Origin: Candidatus Bathyarchaeota archaeon
Lineage (GTDB): Archaea > Thermoproteota > Bathyarchaeia > Bathyarchaeales > Bathycorpusculaceae
Direction: 5' to 3'
Assembly: GCA_026014735.1 (NCBI GenBank)
Contig: JAOZHT010000003.1
Coordinates: 124,001 to 188,000 of the forward strand
DNA: 64,000 nt
Within the stretch, counting starts at the first letter, position 1. Each line of letters opens with the position of its first letter. The notes under the pieces were generated by a model. That model was not told where the DNA came from. It was given only the letters and a program-made list of their open reading frames with translations, and did not search any database. The translations under genes and the position numbers were made by a program. Positions 42,581-51,633 of this stretch are shown here, piece by piece.

Positions 42581-44158
42581 GTGTGCTGCTCAAGCAGCTG
42601 CAGTTTATTCGGTTCACTTAATGTTCTTAAAGCGTTCGAGGCAGCTGTCAAGGAGTTCGATGTAGAGAAAGAGTGTAAGGTGGCGCGTACCGGCTGCATT
42701 GGCTCTTGCTCTGCGGGTCCCTCTGTGCTTGTTGAGCCAGGCGATTACCTCTACCAAAACGTTACCGCCGAAAAAGTCCGGGAAATCGTGCGAGACCACG
42801 TTGTCTTGGGGTTGCCCGTTAAGGAGATGCTCTACGAAAGCGGCTCGTTCTTCAAGAAGCAGCATCGCCTTGTGCTGCGGAACGCAGGAAAAATCGATCC
42901 CTCCCGCATCCAAGACTACATCTCCATGGGCGGATACTCCGCGTTGGCTAAATGCTTAGCCGGCTTGGCGCCGGAGGGCGTCATTAACGAGGTTTCCGCC
43001 AGTGGCTTGCGGGGCAGGGGCGGCGCAGGTTTCCCCACGGGCCAGAAGTGGCGGCTTGTCTCCCGCTCTCACAACACCCCCAAATACATCGTGGCTAACC
43101 TCGACGAAGGCGACCCCGGCGTCTACGCTAACCGCTCGTTGGCGGAGGCTGATCCCCACGCTATAATCGAGGGTATGCTCATCGCTGCCTACGCCATAGG
43201 TGCAGAGAAAGGCTACATCTACATCCGAAGCGAATATCCACTTGCAATCCAGACGCTGCAGAAAGCCATCGCTCAGGCAAAATCTTTAACGCTTTTAGGC
43301 GAGAGCGTGTTTGAGACCTCCTTCAAGTTTGATTTGGAGCTCCGCTATGGCGCCGGCGCGTTTGTCGCTGGCGAAGAAACAGCGATTCTGGCTTCAGTGG
43401 AGGGATGCCGCGCGATGCCCCGTCCAAGGCCGCCATACCCCGCCAATGTTGGCCTCTGGGAGAAACCTACCCTCATCCAGAACGTCGAAACCCTCGCCAA
43501 CATACCGCTTATCATCCAGAACAGCGGTGCATGGTTCGCCCAAACGGGGACTCCAAAATGCACGGGCACTAAATGCTTCTCGCTGACAGGTAAAATCCGC
43601 AACCCCGGCTTAATCGAGGTTCCGATGGGTATGACTTTGCGGGAGATCGTTTTTGACATAGGCGGCGGAGTGCCTGACGGCAAAAAATTCAAGGCGGTTC
43701 TCATCGGCGGACCCTCCGGGGGCTGCGTGCCAGAAACCCTGCTTGAAACCCCCATTGATTACGACTCGCTCACTAGGGTCGGCGCCATCATGGGCAGCGG
43801 CGGAATCGTGGTGCTTGACGAAGACGATTGCATGGTGGATACGGCGCGTTACTTTACCGAGTTCTGTGTGGATGAGTCCTGCGGGAAATGTACGCCGTGC
43901 CGTGCTGGGCTGCCGCGGATGCTTGAGGTCTTCGAGCGAATCGTGCATGGACAGGGCTTGCTCGGCGACATCTCTACGCTTGAGAAGGCAAGCGTGTTTA
44001 TCCGCGACTCGAGCCTCTGCGGTCTGGGGCAAACCGCGCCTAACCCCGTTATCACTACCCTGCGTTACTTCCGAGATGAATACATCAGCCATATTGAGGA
44101 GAAAAAATGCGAGGCGGGCAGATGCTTTAGAACCCGCGAGGAGGCTGAGGTGCAATGA
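42581..44158 (+). CDS. hoxF: Hydrogenase diaphorase subunit HoxF (NuoF-like)
   Basis: 525 residues from the GTG at 42581. N-terminal thioredoxin-like [2Fe-2S] domain (CCSSSCSLFG, TGCIGSCSAGPSVLV), NADH site GLRGRGGAGFPTGQKW, FMN site NLDEGDPGVYANRSL, SLBB region, and CGKCTPCRAGLPRMLE with a later Cys for [4Fe-4S]. It oxidises NAD(P)H or reduces NAD(P)+. The conserved sequence continues in frame upstream of GTG (LSELHNIVDHELEFERAYKYRIN, from CTG codons at 42506 or 42512), so the real start may lie there and overlap hoxE. Overlaps hoxU by 4 bases. Confidence 0.92.
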   Translation: MCCSSSCSLFGSLNVLKAFEAAVKEFDVEKECKVARTGCIGSCSAGPSVLVEPGDYLYQNVTAEKVREIVRDHVVLGLPVKEMLYESGSFFKKQHRLVLRNAGKIDPSRIQDYISMGGYSALAKCLAGLAPEGVINEVSASGLRGRGGAGFPTGQKWRLVSRSHNTPKYIVANLDEGDPGVYANRSLAEADPHAIIEGMLIAAYAIGAEKGYIYIRSEYPLAIQTLQKAIAQAKSLTLLGESVFETSFKFDLELRYGAGAFVAGEETAILASVEGCRAMPRPRPPYPANVGLWEKPTLIQNVETLANIPLIIQNSGAWFAQTGTPKCTGTKCFSLTGKIRNPGLIEVPMGMTLREIVFDIGGGVPDGKKFKAVLIGGPSGGCVPETLLETPIDYDSLTRVGAIMGSGGIVVLDEDDCMVDTARYFTEFCVDESCGKCTPCRAGLPRMLEVFERIVHGQGLLGDISTLEKASVFIRDSSLCGLGQTAPNPVITTLRYFRDEYISHIEEKKCEAGRCFRTREEAEVQ

Positions 44159-44865
44159 GTAGAAAAACCGTTAAATTAAGAATTGATGGCACCGAAGTGG
44201 AAGTAGCTGAAGGCACCACCATTCTTAACGCGGCGGGCGCAGGCGGCATCATTATTCCCACGCTCTGCAACCTGGAGGGTTTAACGCCTTATGGCGGCTG
44301 CAGACTATGTCTAGTTGAAGTCAGCGGCAACCCTAAGCTTTTCCCAGCCTGCACCACCCCCGCAGCCGACGGCATGGAAGTTAGAACGCAGACCACTCGC
44401 CTCCAGGAGCACCGCAAAATGGTAATCGAGACACTGCTGGCGGAGCGCACGCATATCTGCTCGGTGTGTGTGGCGGATGGGCACTGTGAACTGCAGGATA
44501 TGGCAAACAAGCTGGGTGTGGACCATGTGCTCTATGAGCGGCACTGGAGCTGCGAAGAAATCGATTCCACCCATGACTTCTTGGTTATCGACCGCAACCG
44601 CTGCATCCTGTGCACCCGATGCATCCGTGTCTGCAACGAAATCGAGGGCGTTCACACCTTGGACTTGAAACTCCGCGGGCAAACCTCCCAGGTTATCATG
44701 GATTTAGATGAGAAATGGGGCAACAGTTGCAGCTGTACGTCATGCCGTAAATGCGCTAAGGTCTGCCCCGTCGGCGCCATCTACGTGGAGGGCGAGCAAA
44801 TTGAGCATACCAAAAACCGAGGCATCGCCCTGTTCATCATGGATCGGAGGGCTAGACTCAAATGA
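44155..44865 (+). CDS. hoxU: Hydrogenase Fe-S subunit HoxU (NuoG N-terminus-like)
   Basis: 236 residues. [2Fe-2S] Cys in CNLEGLTPYGGCRLC and PACTTP, the His/Cys3 [4Fe-4S] site in HICSVCVADGHCEL, and two ferredoxin-type groups CILCTRCIRVC and CTSCRKCAKVCPVG. It carries electrons between the diaphorase and the hydrogenase pair. Overlaps hoxF and hoxY by 4 bases each. Confidence 0.93.
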   Translation: MSRKTVKLRIDGTEVEVAEGTTILNAAGAGGIIIPTLCNLEGLTPYGGCRLCLVEVSGNPKLFPACTTPAADGMEVRTQTTRLQEHRKMVIETLLAERTHICSVCVADGHCELQDMANKLGVDHVLYERHWSCEEIDSTHDFLVIDRNRCILCTRCIRVCNEIEGVHTLDLKLRGQTSQVIMDLDEKWGNSCSCTSCRKCAKVCPVGAIYVEGEQIEHTKNRGIALFIMDRRARLK

Positions 44866-45404
44866 GCGTGGATAGCAGGGTGCGGGTGGCTACGGTTTGG
44901 CTTAGCGGCTGCTCAGGCTGCCACATGTCTTTTCTGGATCAGGACGAGCGACTTGTTGAGTTGGCAAAGCAGATAACTCTTGTTTACAGCCCGCTGGCAG
45001 ACATCAAGGAGTTCCCCCAAAACGTCGCGGTTACCCTCATCGAAGGCGCCGTAGCCAACGAGGAACAGAAAGCCATGCTGCAGAGGGTCCGGAAGCGCAC
45101 GGCGGTTTTGGTTTCTTTGGGCGACTGCGCCGTCACAGGCAACGTGACTGCCCTGCGTAACGGCTGGGTGCACAGTGACCAAGCAATCCTTACCCGCGCC
45201 TACCTTGACCCCGCCAACCACAACCCCCAAATACCCACGCAGGTGCCAAGGCTTCTCGTCCACGCCCGCCCGCTTCACGAAGTCGTAAAAGTGGACCACT
45301 ACATCCCCGGTTGCCCCCCCAGCGCCGACCTCATCAACTACGTGCTCACTGAGCTTTTAGCGGGCAGAACACCCAACATGGAGGGACGCTCAAAGTATGG
45401 TTGA
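44862..45404 (+). CDS. hoxY: [NiFe] hydrogenase small subunit HoxY
   Basis: 180 residues, the short form typical of group 3d. Cys for the proximal [4Fe-4S] cluster lie in SGCSGCHMSFLD, LGDCAVTG and IPGCPPSAD. No signal peptide or extra clusters, so it is soluble. Overlaps hoxH by 8 bases. Confidence 0.93.
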   Translation: MSVDSRVRVATVWLSGCSGCHMSFLDQDERLVELAKQITLVYSPLADIKEFPQNVAVTLIEGAVANEEQKAMLQRVRKRTAVLVSLGDCAVTGNVTALRNGWVHSDQAILTRAYLDPANHNPQIPTQVPRLLVHARPLHEVVKVDHYIPGCPPSADLINYVLTELLAGRTPNMEGRSKYG

Positions 45405-46827
45405 GAAAAAAATCTTGATATCCCCGGTTACCCGCATTGAGGGACACGCCCAAGTTGAGATACTGCTAAACCAAGATGACACCGTGCAGGAAGCCCGCTT
45501 CAAAGTCGTGGATTTCCGCGGATTCGAGAAGTTCACGGAGGGCCGCCCCTTCTATGAGTTGCCCTCAATTACCAGCCGCGCCTGCGGCATCTGCCCCGTG
45601 AGCCACCTGCTTGCCAGCGCCAAAGCCTGCGACCAAATCGTCGGCGTCACCCCGCCCCGCCCAGCCCTGCTGCTGCGGCGCCTTATCCATATGGGGCAAA
45701 TTATCCAGTCGCATGCACTCAACTTTTTCCATCTGTCCTCCCCTGACCTGCTTTTGGGCTTCGACTCTGACCCCGCCGCCCGCAACATCTTCGGTTTAAT
45801 CGAGCAGAAACCTGAGCTTGCCCTGCGGGGAATCAAGCTGCGGAAATTCGGGCAGGACCTCATCGAGCAGGTAGCGGGCAAAAAAATTCATTCCAGCGAG
45901 TGGATTCAGCCGGGAGGCGCAAAGTGGCCTCTGACTCAGCAACGGGCTGATGTTCTGCGGTCCGAGTTGCCCTGGGCGCTGGAGGCGACTCAGCAGACGC
46001 TTGCGATGTATAAGCAGATGCTGGGGGACCTGCAGGAGGAAGTGGCGAGTTTCGGATGCTTTCCCAGCTACTACATGGGCTTAGTCACCCCCGACGGCGG
46101 CCTAGAACACTACGACGGCGCACTACGCATAGTCGCCCCCGATGGAGCCGTAGCCGCTACATGTGTGGATCCCAAAAAATACGGTGACTTCATCGCCGAA
46201 GCCGTGGAGCCCTGGTCCTACATGAAGTTCCCCTACTTTAAAGCCCTCGGCTACCCCGACGGCAGCTACCGCGTCGGACCCCTCGCGCGCCTCAATGTGG
46301 CCACGCACTGCGGCACGCCGCTGGCGGATGAGGAGCTTAAGGAGTTTAAGCGTCTGGGCAGAAACGGCGTCGTCGAAAGCACCTTCCACTACCACTATGC
46401 ACGGCTCATTGAGGTGCTGTTCTGCATCGAAACCGCGCGGCAGCTGCTCTCTGACCCCGACATCCAATCTGAGCATGTTGCCTCTAAGGCGCTGGTTAAC
46501 AACGCGGAGGGCGTCGGCGTCGCGGAGGCGCCACGGGGCACCCTAATCCATCATTACCGCGTCGACGAGCAGGGCATGGTAACCTACAACAACATGGTTA
46601 TCGCCACCGAACACAACAACCTCGCCTACAACCGAGCCGTCACGCAGGTCGCCAAAAAATACGTCAAGCCCCCGCAACTCGAAGAAGGCATGCTTAACAG
46701 GGTGGAAGCAGTTATCCGCGCCTTTGACCCCTGCCTAAGCTGCGCAACACATGCCGTGGGCTCGATGCCGCTGGAGGTTGTGCTGCTTGACTGCAGAGGA
46801 CGCGTGGTAGATCAGATAGTCAGGTAA
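45397..46827 (+). CDS. hoxH: [NiFe] hydrogenase large subunit HoxH
   Basis: 476 residues. Nickel ligands are in RACGICPVSH (N-terminal CxxC) and DPCLSCATH (C-terminal CxxC). Residues after the His (AVGSMPLEVVL...VDQIVR) are the extension normally removed by a maturation protease. HoxEFUYH is the NAD-linked bidirectional group 3d hydrogenase. No maturation genes (hyp, hoxW) lie in the window. In a fermenting archaeon it could regenerate NAD+ by making H2, or take up H2. Confidence 0.94.
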   Translation: MVEKKILISPVTRIEGHAQVEILLNQDDTVQEARFKVVDFRGFEKFTEGRPFYELPSITSRACGICPVSHLLASAKACDQIVGVTPPRPALLLRRLIHMGQIIQSHALNFFHLSSPDLLLGFDSDPAARNIFGLIEQKPELALRGIKLRKFGQDLIEQVAGKKIHSSEWIQPGGAKWPLTQQRADVLRSELPWALEATQQTLAMYKQMLGDLQEEVASFGCFPSYYMGLVTPDGGLEHYDGALRIVAPDGAVAATCVDPKKYGDFIAEAVEPWSYMKFPYFKALGYPDGSYRVGPLARLNVATHCGTPLADEELKEFKRLGRNGVVESTFHYHYARLIEVLFCIETARQLLSDPDIQSEHVASKALVNNAEGVGVAEAPRGTLIHHYRVDEQGMVTYNNMVIATEHNNLAYNRAVTQVAKKYVKPPQLEEGMLNRVEAVIRAFDPCLSCATHAVGSMPLEVVLLDCRGRVVDQIVR

Positions 46828-46861
46828 CCGCAGCCGTTTGTTCATGTTTCTGGACTGGGGC

Positions 46862-46895
46862 TTGTCAAGGTTTGTTGACAAAAACTCTTAAATGA
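46862..46895 (+). promoter_or_regulatory. Palindromic operator plus TATA-like box
   Basis: TTGTCAA-N6-TTGACAA at 46862-46881, a perfect 7-bp inverted repeat, followed six bases later by TCTTAAATG as TATA-like box, about 30-40 bases before the ATG at 46927. The same palindrome with the same spacing occurs before two other genes in this window. Confidence 0.75.
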
Positions 46896-46926
46896 TCATG
46901 CCGCTGCCTTCTTGACTGGTGAACGT

Positions 46927-48252
46927 ATGAAGAGAATAGTTGCCGCACTGCTTTTTTTGGGGTTGCTTTCCGCATCGATGCTTATGACCGGTAACGCGTA
47001 TGCCTCCATATCAGCTAATGGCTTGATAACTCAGGATACCACTTGGCGCCTCTCTGATAGCCCAGTCAAGTTCACGGGTCATGTGGGCGTCGCCAGCGGC
47101 GTCACATTAACCATCGAACCCGGCGTCACCGTAGACCTCAACGAGTACTACCTGCAGGTTAACGGCACCCTAAAAGCGCAGGGCACCAGCAGCAACCCCA
47201 TCACATTCACAACCAACGGCGTAAGCTGCTCGGCAAGCTGGCAAAAAATCGATTTCACTTACCCCAGCACCGCCTACAACGAGCAAACAGGCGCAGGCTG
47301 CATAATCGACCACGCCGTCTTTGAGCGGCTGGGCGTTTTTGTTCGGGGCGGCTGCCAACCACGCATCAGCAACTGCGTGTTTAACCAGCCCTGGTGGGAT
47401 GCCATCTGGACCAGCGGCGGCTCGCCGACAATCAAAGGCAACACCTTCAACGGCGGCTCAGTTACGGTTCCCGCCATATACGGCGATAACGCCATAATCA
47501 CCGACAACGTCATCAACGGCAACGGCGTGCTCAGCGGCATCGAATTAACCGGGAAAGGCCAGGTTTTAAACAACAAAATCATCAATGGCTACAGTGGCAT
47601 CCTGGCAAGCGGTGACATAACCGTCAAAAACAACGTTGTGGTCGGCTGCAGCGAGTTGGGGTTACGTGTCTCCGGGGCCTCTGCTGAGGGCAACTACATC
47701 AAAGGCTGCGGCATCGGCATAGAAGCTCAGGGCTCCAGCCTAGTCCGCCATAACACCGTAACCGATAACACCGTCGGCATCCAAGCAAACGGCGTCTCCG
47801 CCATAAGTAACAATAACATCTTGGGCAGCACCCAAAACAGCATTGTCCTGTTGGGCAGCGGCAACTTGGATGCGTCCCAGAACTGGTGGGGCACAACCGA
47901 CCAAGCCGCCATCGGCCAATCCATCCGTGACTACAAAAACGACTTCAACCTCGGCACCGTCACGTATCTGCCCTGCCTAAGTGGACCCGACGCGGCGGCG
48001 CCTCAATCCGCAGACATATCCATCCCGGCAACGCCCCTGCCTACGCAATCTCCCACATCAACCATTCCCCCTCTGGACGGTCAACCCATTCAACCCACAC
48101 AGGTTCCCTCACCCATCGAGGGCTCATCCAACGACGCCACGATAACCCTTGACTCGATGGGGCTAGTGGTGATTGGTGTGGTTGCCTTGACTGTAGCGTG
48201 GGTTGTTGTGCTCGTATTGTACACTAACAGAAAAACCAAGAAGGCGATTTAG
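46927..48252 (+). CDS. Surface beta-helix (NosD/CASH-like) protein 1
   Basis: About 441 residues from the ATG at 46927. Signal peptide (RIVAALLFLGLLSASMLMTGNAYA), an N-terminal capping motif (DTTWRLSDSPVKFTGHVGVASGVTLTIEPGVTVDL), then right-handed parallel beta-helix repeats with many 'I..N.....G' turns (GNTFNGG, DNVINGNG, NNVVVGC), a NWWGTTD element, a Pro/Thr linker and a C-terminal membrane helix. Such proteins bind or cleave polysaccharides or act as adhesins; no catalytic residues are recognised. It forms an operon with protein 2, four bases later. Confidence 0.8.
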   Translation: MKRIVAALLFLGLLSASMLMTGNAYASISANGLITQDTTWRLSDSPVKFTGHVGVASGVTLTIEPGVTVDLNEYYLQVNGTLKAQGTSSNPITFTTNGVSCSASWQKIDFTYPSTAYNEQTGAGCIIDHAVFERLGVFVRGGCQPRISNCVFNQPWWDAIWTSGGSPTIKGNTFNGGSVTVPAIYGDNAIITDNVINGNGVLSGIELTGKGQVLNNKIINGYSGILASGDITVKNNVVVGCSELGLRVSGASAEGNYIKGCGIGIEAQGSSLVRHNTVTDNTVGIQANGVSAISNNNILGSTQNSIVLLGSGNLDASQNWWGTTDQAAIGQSIRDYKNDFNLGTVTYLPCLSGPDAAAPQSADISIPATPLPTQSPTSTIPPLDGQPIQPTQVPSPIEGSSNDATITLDSMGLVVIGVVALTVAWVVVLVLYTNRKTKKAI

Positions 48253-48256
48253 AAAA

Positions 48257-49585
48257 ATGAAAACCCACGCTTCACTCCTCCTTATTGGATTGCTTATACT
48301 CAGCGCGGCATCCCTAATGGGCAACGCTTCTGCATCAGAATCCGTCAGCGGCTTAATCGCGCAAGACACCACATGGACCGCCGCCGCCAGCCCCTACCAC
48401 CTCACAGGTCCAGCCTGCATACTGGAAGGAGCCACCCTAACCATAGAACCCGGCGTCAACGTGGACTTCGATGATTATTACCTGCGAGTCAACGGCACCC
48501 TCCGCGCAGTCGGAACCGCCAGCCAGCCCATAACCTTCACCACCGAGAAAGAACAGCAAAACCCCATCCAGCAGATCCAGTTTACCGCATCCGCCATCAG
48601 CTACAGCGAGCAGGTAAACTCTGGCTGCATTCTACAGAACGTCATGTTAAACCATGTCTCCCTCGACATCAAGGGTTCGTCCCCCAAAATCACAAAATGC
48701 GCCTTCATTGATTCGTATTGGGTGGCGATTCTCTCAAGAGGCGGCTCACCGACAATCAGCGACAACACCTTCCAGCAGATTAGCTACCAAGGCCTCTCCG
48801 TTGACCAATCCACCATTGTCACCAACAACTTCTTTAACTTAACAACGGGGTTTGCCACCGCCATCGTTGCCCATGACCACGCCTGCCTTACAAACAACAA
48901 AATCGTAGGATACTACAACGGCGTAAACGTTGAAGCATCCGTAACCGTCACGGGCAACGTCATTGTCGGCTGCAGCAACGCCGGCGCAGTAACCGGCACC
49001 ACCGGTGATTTTACCAGAAACTATCTTGCCCAAAACCACATCGGCATCTCCGTCGCCTACGGGCGTTGCAACATCCAAAACAACGCCGTCGTCGACAATG
49101 ACATTGGACTCCAAATTGTAAGAGTCTCTTCTGGAGAAAGTGGAACCGTTCAGAACAACAACATAGTGGGTAGTTCCCAGTACAGCGTTTCTTTGGAGGC
49201 CAATCAGAACGTGGATTTGCCCAATAACTGGTGGGGCACCTCGGATGCCTACGCCATAAACCAGACCATCCGGGACTTCAAAGTTGACTTCAACTTGGGT
49301 AAAGTAAACTTTGTGCCTTTCCTATCCGCCGTTAACCCTAACGCCCCCACATCAGCCGACGTAGACATAGCTAATGTTCCCACGCCGCCGCCCACCCAAA
49401 CCCCAACCAACCCCACTGCGCAGCCCTCAGCGTTGCCTCCGCAGCAGCAGGATTCCTCCCAATCGTCTGGTCACCAGGAATCACAACCTTTCAGCTTAAA
49501 TGAAACTGTGCTTGCGGTAGCCGTGGTTTTGGCGGTTTTGGCATTGTCTATTGTTGCGGTTGTTTTTCTGGTACGCAAAAAGTAG
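48257..49585 (+). CDS. Surface beta-helix (NosD/CASH-like) protein 2
   Basis: About 442 residues from the ATG at 48257, behind AGAAAA and four bases after the previous stop. The domain order is the same as in proteins 1 and 3: signal peptide (LLLIGLLILSAASLMGNASA), DTTWTAAASPYHLTGPACILEGATLTIEPGV, beta-helix turns (DNTFQQI, NNKIVGYY, GNVIVGCS), NNWWGTSD, a Pro/Thr/Gln linker and a membrane helix followed by RKK. A paralogue by tandem duplication; ligand unknown. The longer frame from 48203 overlaps protein 1 and is rejected. Confidence 0.8.
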   Translation: MKTHASLLLIGLLILSAASLMGNASASESVSGLIAQDTTWTAAASPYHLTGPACILEGATLTIEPGVNVDFDDYYLRVNGTLRAVGTASQPITFTTEKEQQNPIQQIQFTASAISYSEQVNSGCILQNVMLNHVSLDIKGSSPKITKCAFIDSYWVAILSRGGSPTISDNTFQQISYQGLSVDQSTIVTNNFFNLTTGFATAIVAHDHACLTNNKIVGYYNGVNVEASVTVTGNVIVGCSNAGAVTGTTGDFTRNYLAQNHIGISVAYGRCNIQNNAVVDNDIGLQIVRVSSGESGTVQNNNIVGSSQYSVSLEANQNVDLPNNWWGTSDAYAINQTIRDFKVDFNLGKVNFVPFLSAVNPNAPTSADVDIANVPTPPPTQTPTNPTAQPSALPPQQQDSSQSSGHQESQPFSLNETVLAVAVVLAVLALSIVAVVFLVRKK

Positions 49586-49680
49586 CTCTCCCGCCTATTT
49601 GCCGCCTATTAATGGTTCATTGCAGAACAGTACGGGGGATGGCTGGCCTGTATAGGTTTATTGACTACTCCGCCGCTGTT

Positions 49681-49713
49681 TAGTCAAGGTTTGTTGACAA
49701 ATAATCTTAAATG
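49681..49713 (+). promoter_or_regulatory. Palindromic operator plus TATA-like box
   Basis: TAGTCAA-N6-TTGACAA at 49681-49700, differing in one base from the site at 46862; the six spacer bases are identical (GGTTTG). ATCTTAAATG follows as TATA-like box. An additional half site TTGACTA lies at 49661-49667. The start of protein 3 (49736) is about 30 bases after the TATA-like box. Confidence 0.75.
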
Positions 49714-49735
49714 TTGCCAAATACCCAACTCCTAA

Positions 49736-51061
49736 ATGGTGACACATATGCGACGGCTCTGTCCTCTCATGTTTCTCTTCATCCTTGTTGCCAGCAGCTT
49801 ATGCTGCTTAGCCCCCGCCCAATGCGCAACACCAGTGGGAGGCTTAATTTCCTCCAACGTAACTTGGAGCCGAACCGGCAGCCCCTACATCCTAACTGGA
49901 CCCGTCGGAGTCACCGCAGGCGCCAGCTTAACCATCGAAGCAGGCGTCACCGTGGATTTCGCTTCCTACTATATCCAAGTTAACGGCACCCTGAATGCGA
50001 GGGGCAGCGGCAGCGACATAATCACTTTTACATGCAACGGCAAATGGTGGAGCCAAGTCAGCTACATCGAATTTATGCCTACGAGCACCGCATACAGCGA
50101 GCAAACGGGGTTAGGCTGCATTGTAGAAAACGCCCGCTTCAATATAACCACTGTCAGAATAAGGGATTGTTCTCCAAAAATAAGTGGCAACACCTTCGAT
50201 AATGCCGCAGCGGTATCCGTTGAGGCACAAGGCGGCGCTCCCATAATCTCAGATAACACTATCAACTGCCAATTATGCGGAGGAATAACCGCGTCGGGCT
50301 CCGCGAAGGTGACAAACAACTTTGTGAACTCCTCAGGCTACATTTACGGCATTAAAGCCGAAGGAAACGTGGCGCTCACAAATAATCGTGTAGTGCGCTG
50401 CTGGGTCGGCGTAACCGCCTCTGGCACATGCAGTATAAAAGACAACGTAATTTTGGGCTGCTACGATACGGGCTTAACACTCAGCGGCAGTTCTGTTGCA
50501 GTAGAGGGTAACTATATTTCGGGCAACCCTAAAAACGGCGTAGTAGGCGGCGGAAAAATCCGGGACAACACGATAGCCAGCAACGGAGTCGGTATCAAAA
50601 ACCCCACAGCTGCCTCAACCATCAAAAACAACAACATCGTAAACAACAGCCAAAGCAGCATTTACCTTGACACCGCCGACAACATCGACGCCACAAACAA
50701 CTGGTGGGGCACAACCGACCAAGCAGCCGTAGCCGCGTCAATACATGATAACAAAAACGACTACAACGCAGGCATCGTCACCTACCTGCCAATGTTGAAC
50801 TCGCCAAGCTCTACAGCACCCTCGAGTCCCATTGACCAATCAACTCCAACCATCGCGCCCCAGCCGACGGATGCCCCCCTGCCAACGCCGACAGCCGATA
50901 CCCAAAACACCCAGCCTCCAGACAGCACTCCTCCATCGGTCGGTGACCAATCATCAGGCAACACCGAAACCTCCCGGGGGAATTTAGTTTTTGTACTGGT
51001 TGTGGCGGTTCTCGTGTTCTCCATCGTTGCCGTTGTGGTGTTTGTGCGGCAAAAACATTAG
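49736..51061 (+). CDS. Surface beta-helix (NosD/CASH-like) protein 3
   Basis: 441 residues (ATG at 49736; a second ATG at 49748 is possible). Signal peptide (LCPLMFLFILVASSLCCLAPAQCA), capping motif (NVTWSRTGSPYILTGPVGVTAGASLTIEAGVTVDF), beta-helix turns (GNTFDNAA, DNTINCQ, TNNFVNSSG, DNVILGCY), NNWWGTTDQAAVAASIHD, a Pro/Thr-rich linker and a membrane helix ending RQKH. It has its own promoter and operator, unlike protein 2, but the same operator as protein 1, so the three genes are likely co-regulated. Confidence 0.8.
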   Translation: MVTHMRRLCPLMFLFILVASSLCCLAPAQCATPVGGLISSNVTWSRTGSPYILTGPVGVTAGASLTIEAGVTVDFASYYIQVNGTLNARGSGSDIITFTCNGKWWSQVSYIEFMPTSTAYSEQTGLGCIVENARFNITTVRIRDCSPKISGNTFDNAAAVSVEAQGGAPIISDNTINCQLCGGITASGSAKVTNNFVNSSGYIYGIKAEGNVALTNNRVVRCWVGVTASGTCSIKDNVILGCYDTGLTLSGSSVAVEGNYISGNPKNGVVGGGKIRDNTIASNGVGIKNPTAASTIKNNNIVNNSQSSIYLDTADNIDATNNWWGTTDQAAVAASIHDNKNDYNAGIVTYLPMLNSPSSTAPSSPIDQSTPTIAPQPTDAPLPTPTADTQNTQPPDSTPPSVGDQSSGNTETSRGNLVFVLVVAVLVFSIVAVVVFVRQKH

Positions 51062-51083
51062 AGCCTCCTTAGAAATCCGTCTT

Positions 51084-51097
51084 TATATAGAGGGGGG
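51084..51097 (+). repeat. TATA/G-run repeat, copy 1
   Basis: TATATAGAGGGGGG followed by TAG and GGTGGAGCAGCAG, a diverged version of the elements at 51137 and 56301. It lies in the gap after beta-helix protein 3. Confidence 0.5.
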
Positions 51098-51136
51098 TAG
51101 AGGCTGGTGGAGCAGCAGACCCCTATGCAATGACCC

Positions 51137-51179
51137 TATAAATAGAGGGGGGCTAGGCGTGGCAGAGCAACAGCAGTTG
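51137..51179 (+). repeat. TATA/G-run repeat, copy 2, with stem-loop
   Basis: TATAAATAGAGGGGGG, then CTAG and GTGGCAGAGCAACAG. GCTAGGC at 51152 onward can pair with GCCTAGC ending near 51185, giving a stem around the GTGGCAGAGCAACAG loop. Shared with the minus-strand copy at 56282-56318. The box looks like a strong TATA followed by a G run, so a small untranslated RNA is possible. Confidence 0.55.
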
Positions 51180-51243
51180 CCTAGCATGTCTATTTATGGA
51201 TAGTTTTAAATTTACATGCAGCTAAACGTATGGCGGTGGCGCC

Positions 51244-51621
51244 ATGAAAAATTTGGTCAGTGCAATCCTGATTCTCGCTTTGTTAGCTAGTACAGTTCTC
51301 TATGTTACCGCCCTAGCCCCGTTTGTGGCTGCACAATACGACGGCGAAACCTTCACTGATGGAACTGTGCCTACTCAAGCGCCACCTGATCTTGACAACG
51401 CCACAGAAGCGCCAACCGCTACACCCGACCCCACGCCGACTCCTACACCGGTAATTGACCCTGGCTCTCCGCTTTCCGTCGGCGGCAGTTCGCTGGAGGA
51501 AGCCTTGTCTCAGTTTGACATTTTTAGCTTGGCAACCATGGTTCTTGTGGTTCTTGGGGTAGTTTGGGCAATTGTTATTTTGGTGACTATCGTTAAGGGT
51601 CTTGACCGAGAGAAAAAGTAG
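51244..51621 (+). CDS. Small exported membrane-anchored protein
   Basis: 125 residues. A hydrophobic signal (LVSAILILALLASTVLYVTA), an acidic segment with Pro/Thr repeats (TEAPTATPDPTPTPTP), then a membrane helix (LATMVLVVLGVVWAIVILVTI) and a basic end. A TATA-like TTTTAAATTT lies about 32-43 bases ahead of the ATG. No family recognised. It leads an operon with the next two genes (gaps of 12 bases each). Confidence 0.65.
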   Translation: MKNLVSAILILALLASTVLYVTALAPFVAAQYDGETFTDGTVPTQAPPDLDNATEAPTATPDPTPTPTPVIDPGSPLSVGGSSLEEALSQFDIFSLATMVLVVLGVVWAIVILVTIVKGLDREKK

Positions 51622-51633
51622 CTGCGTTGCCAG

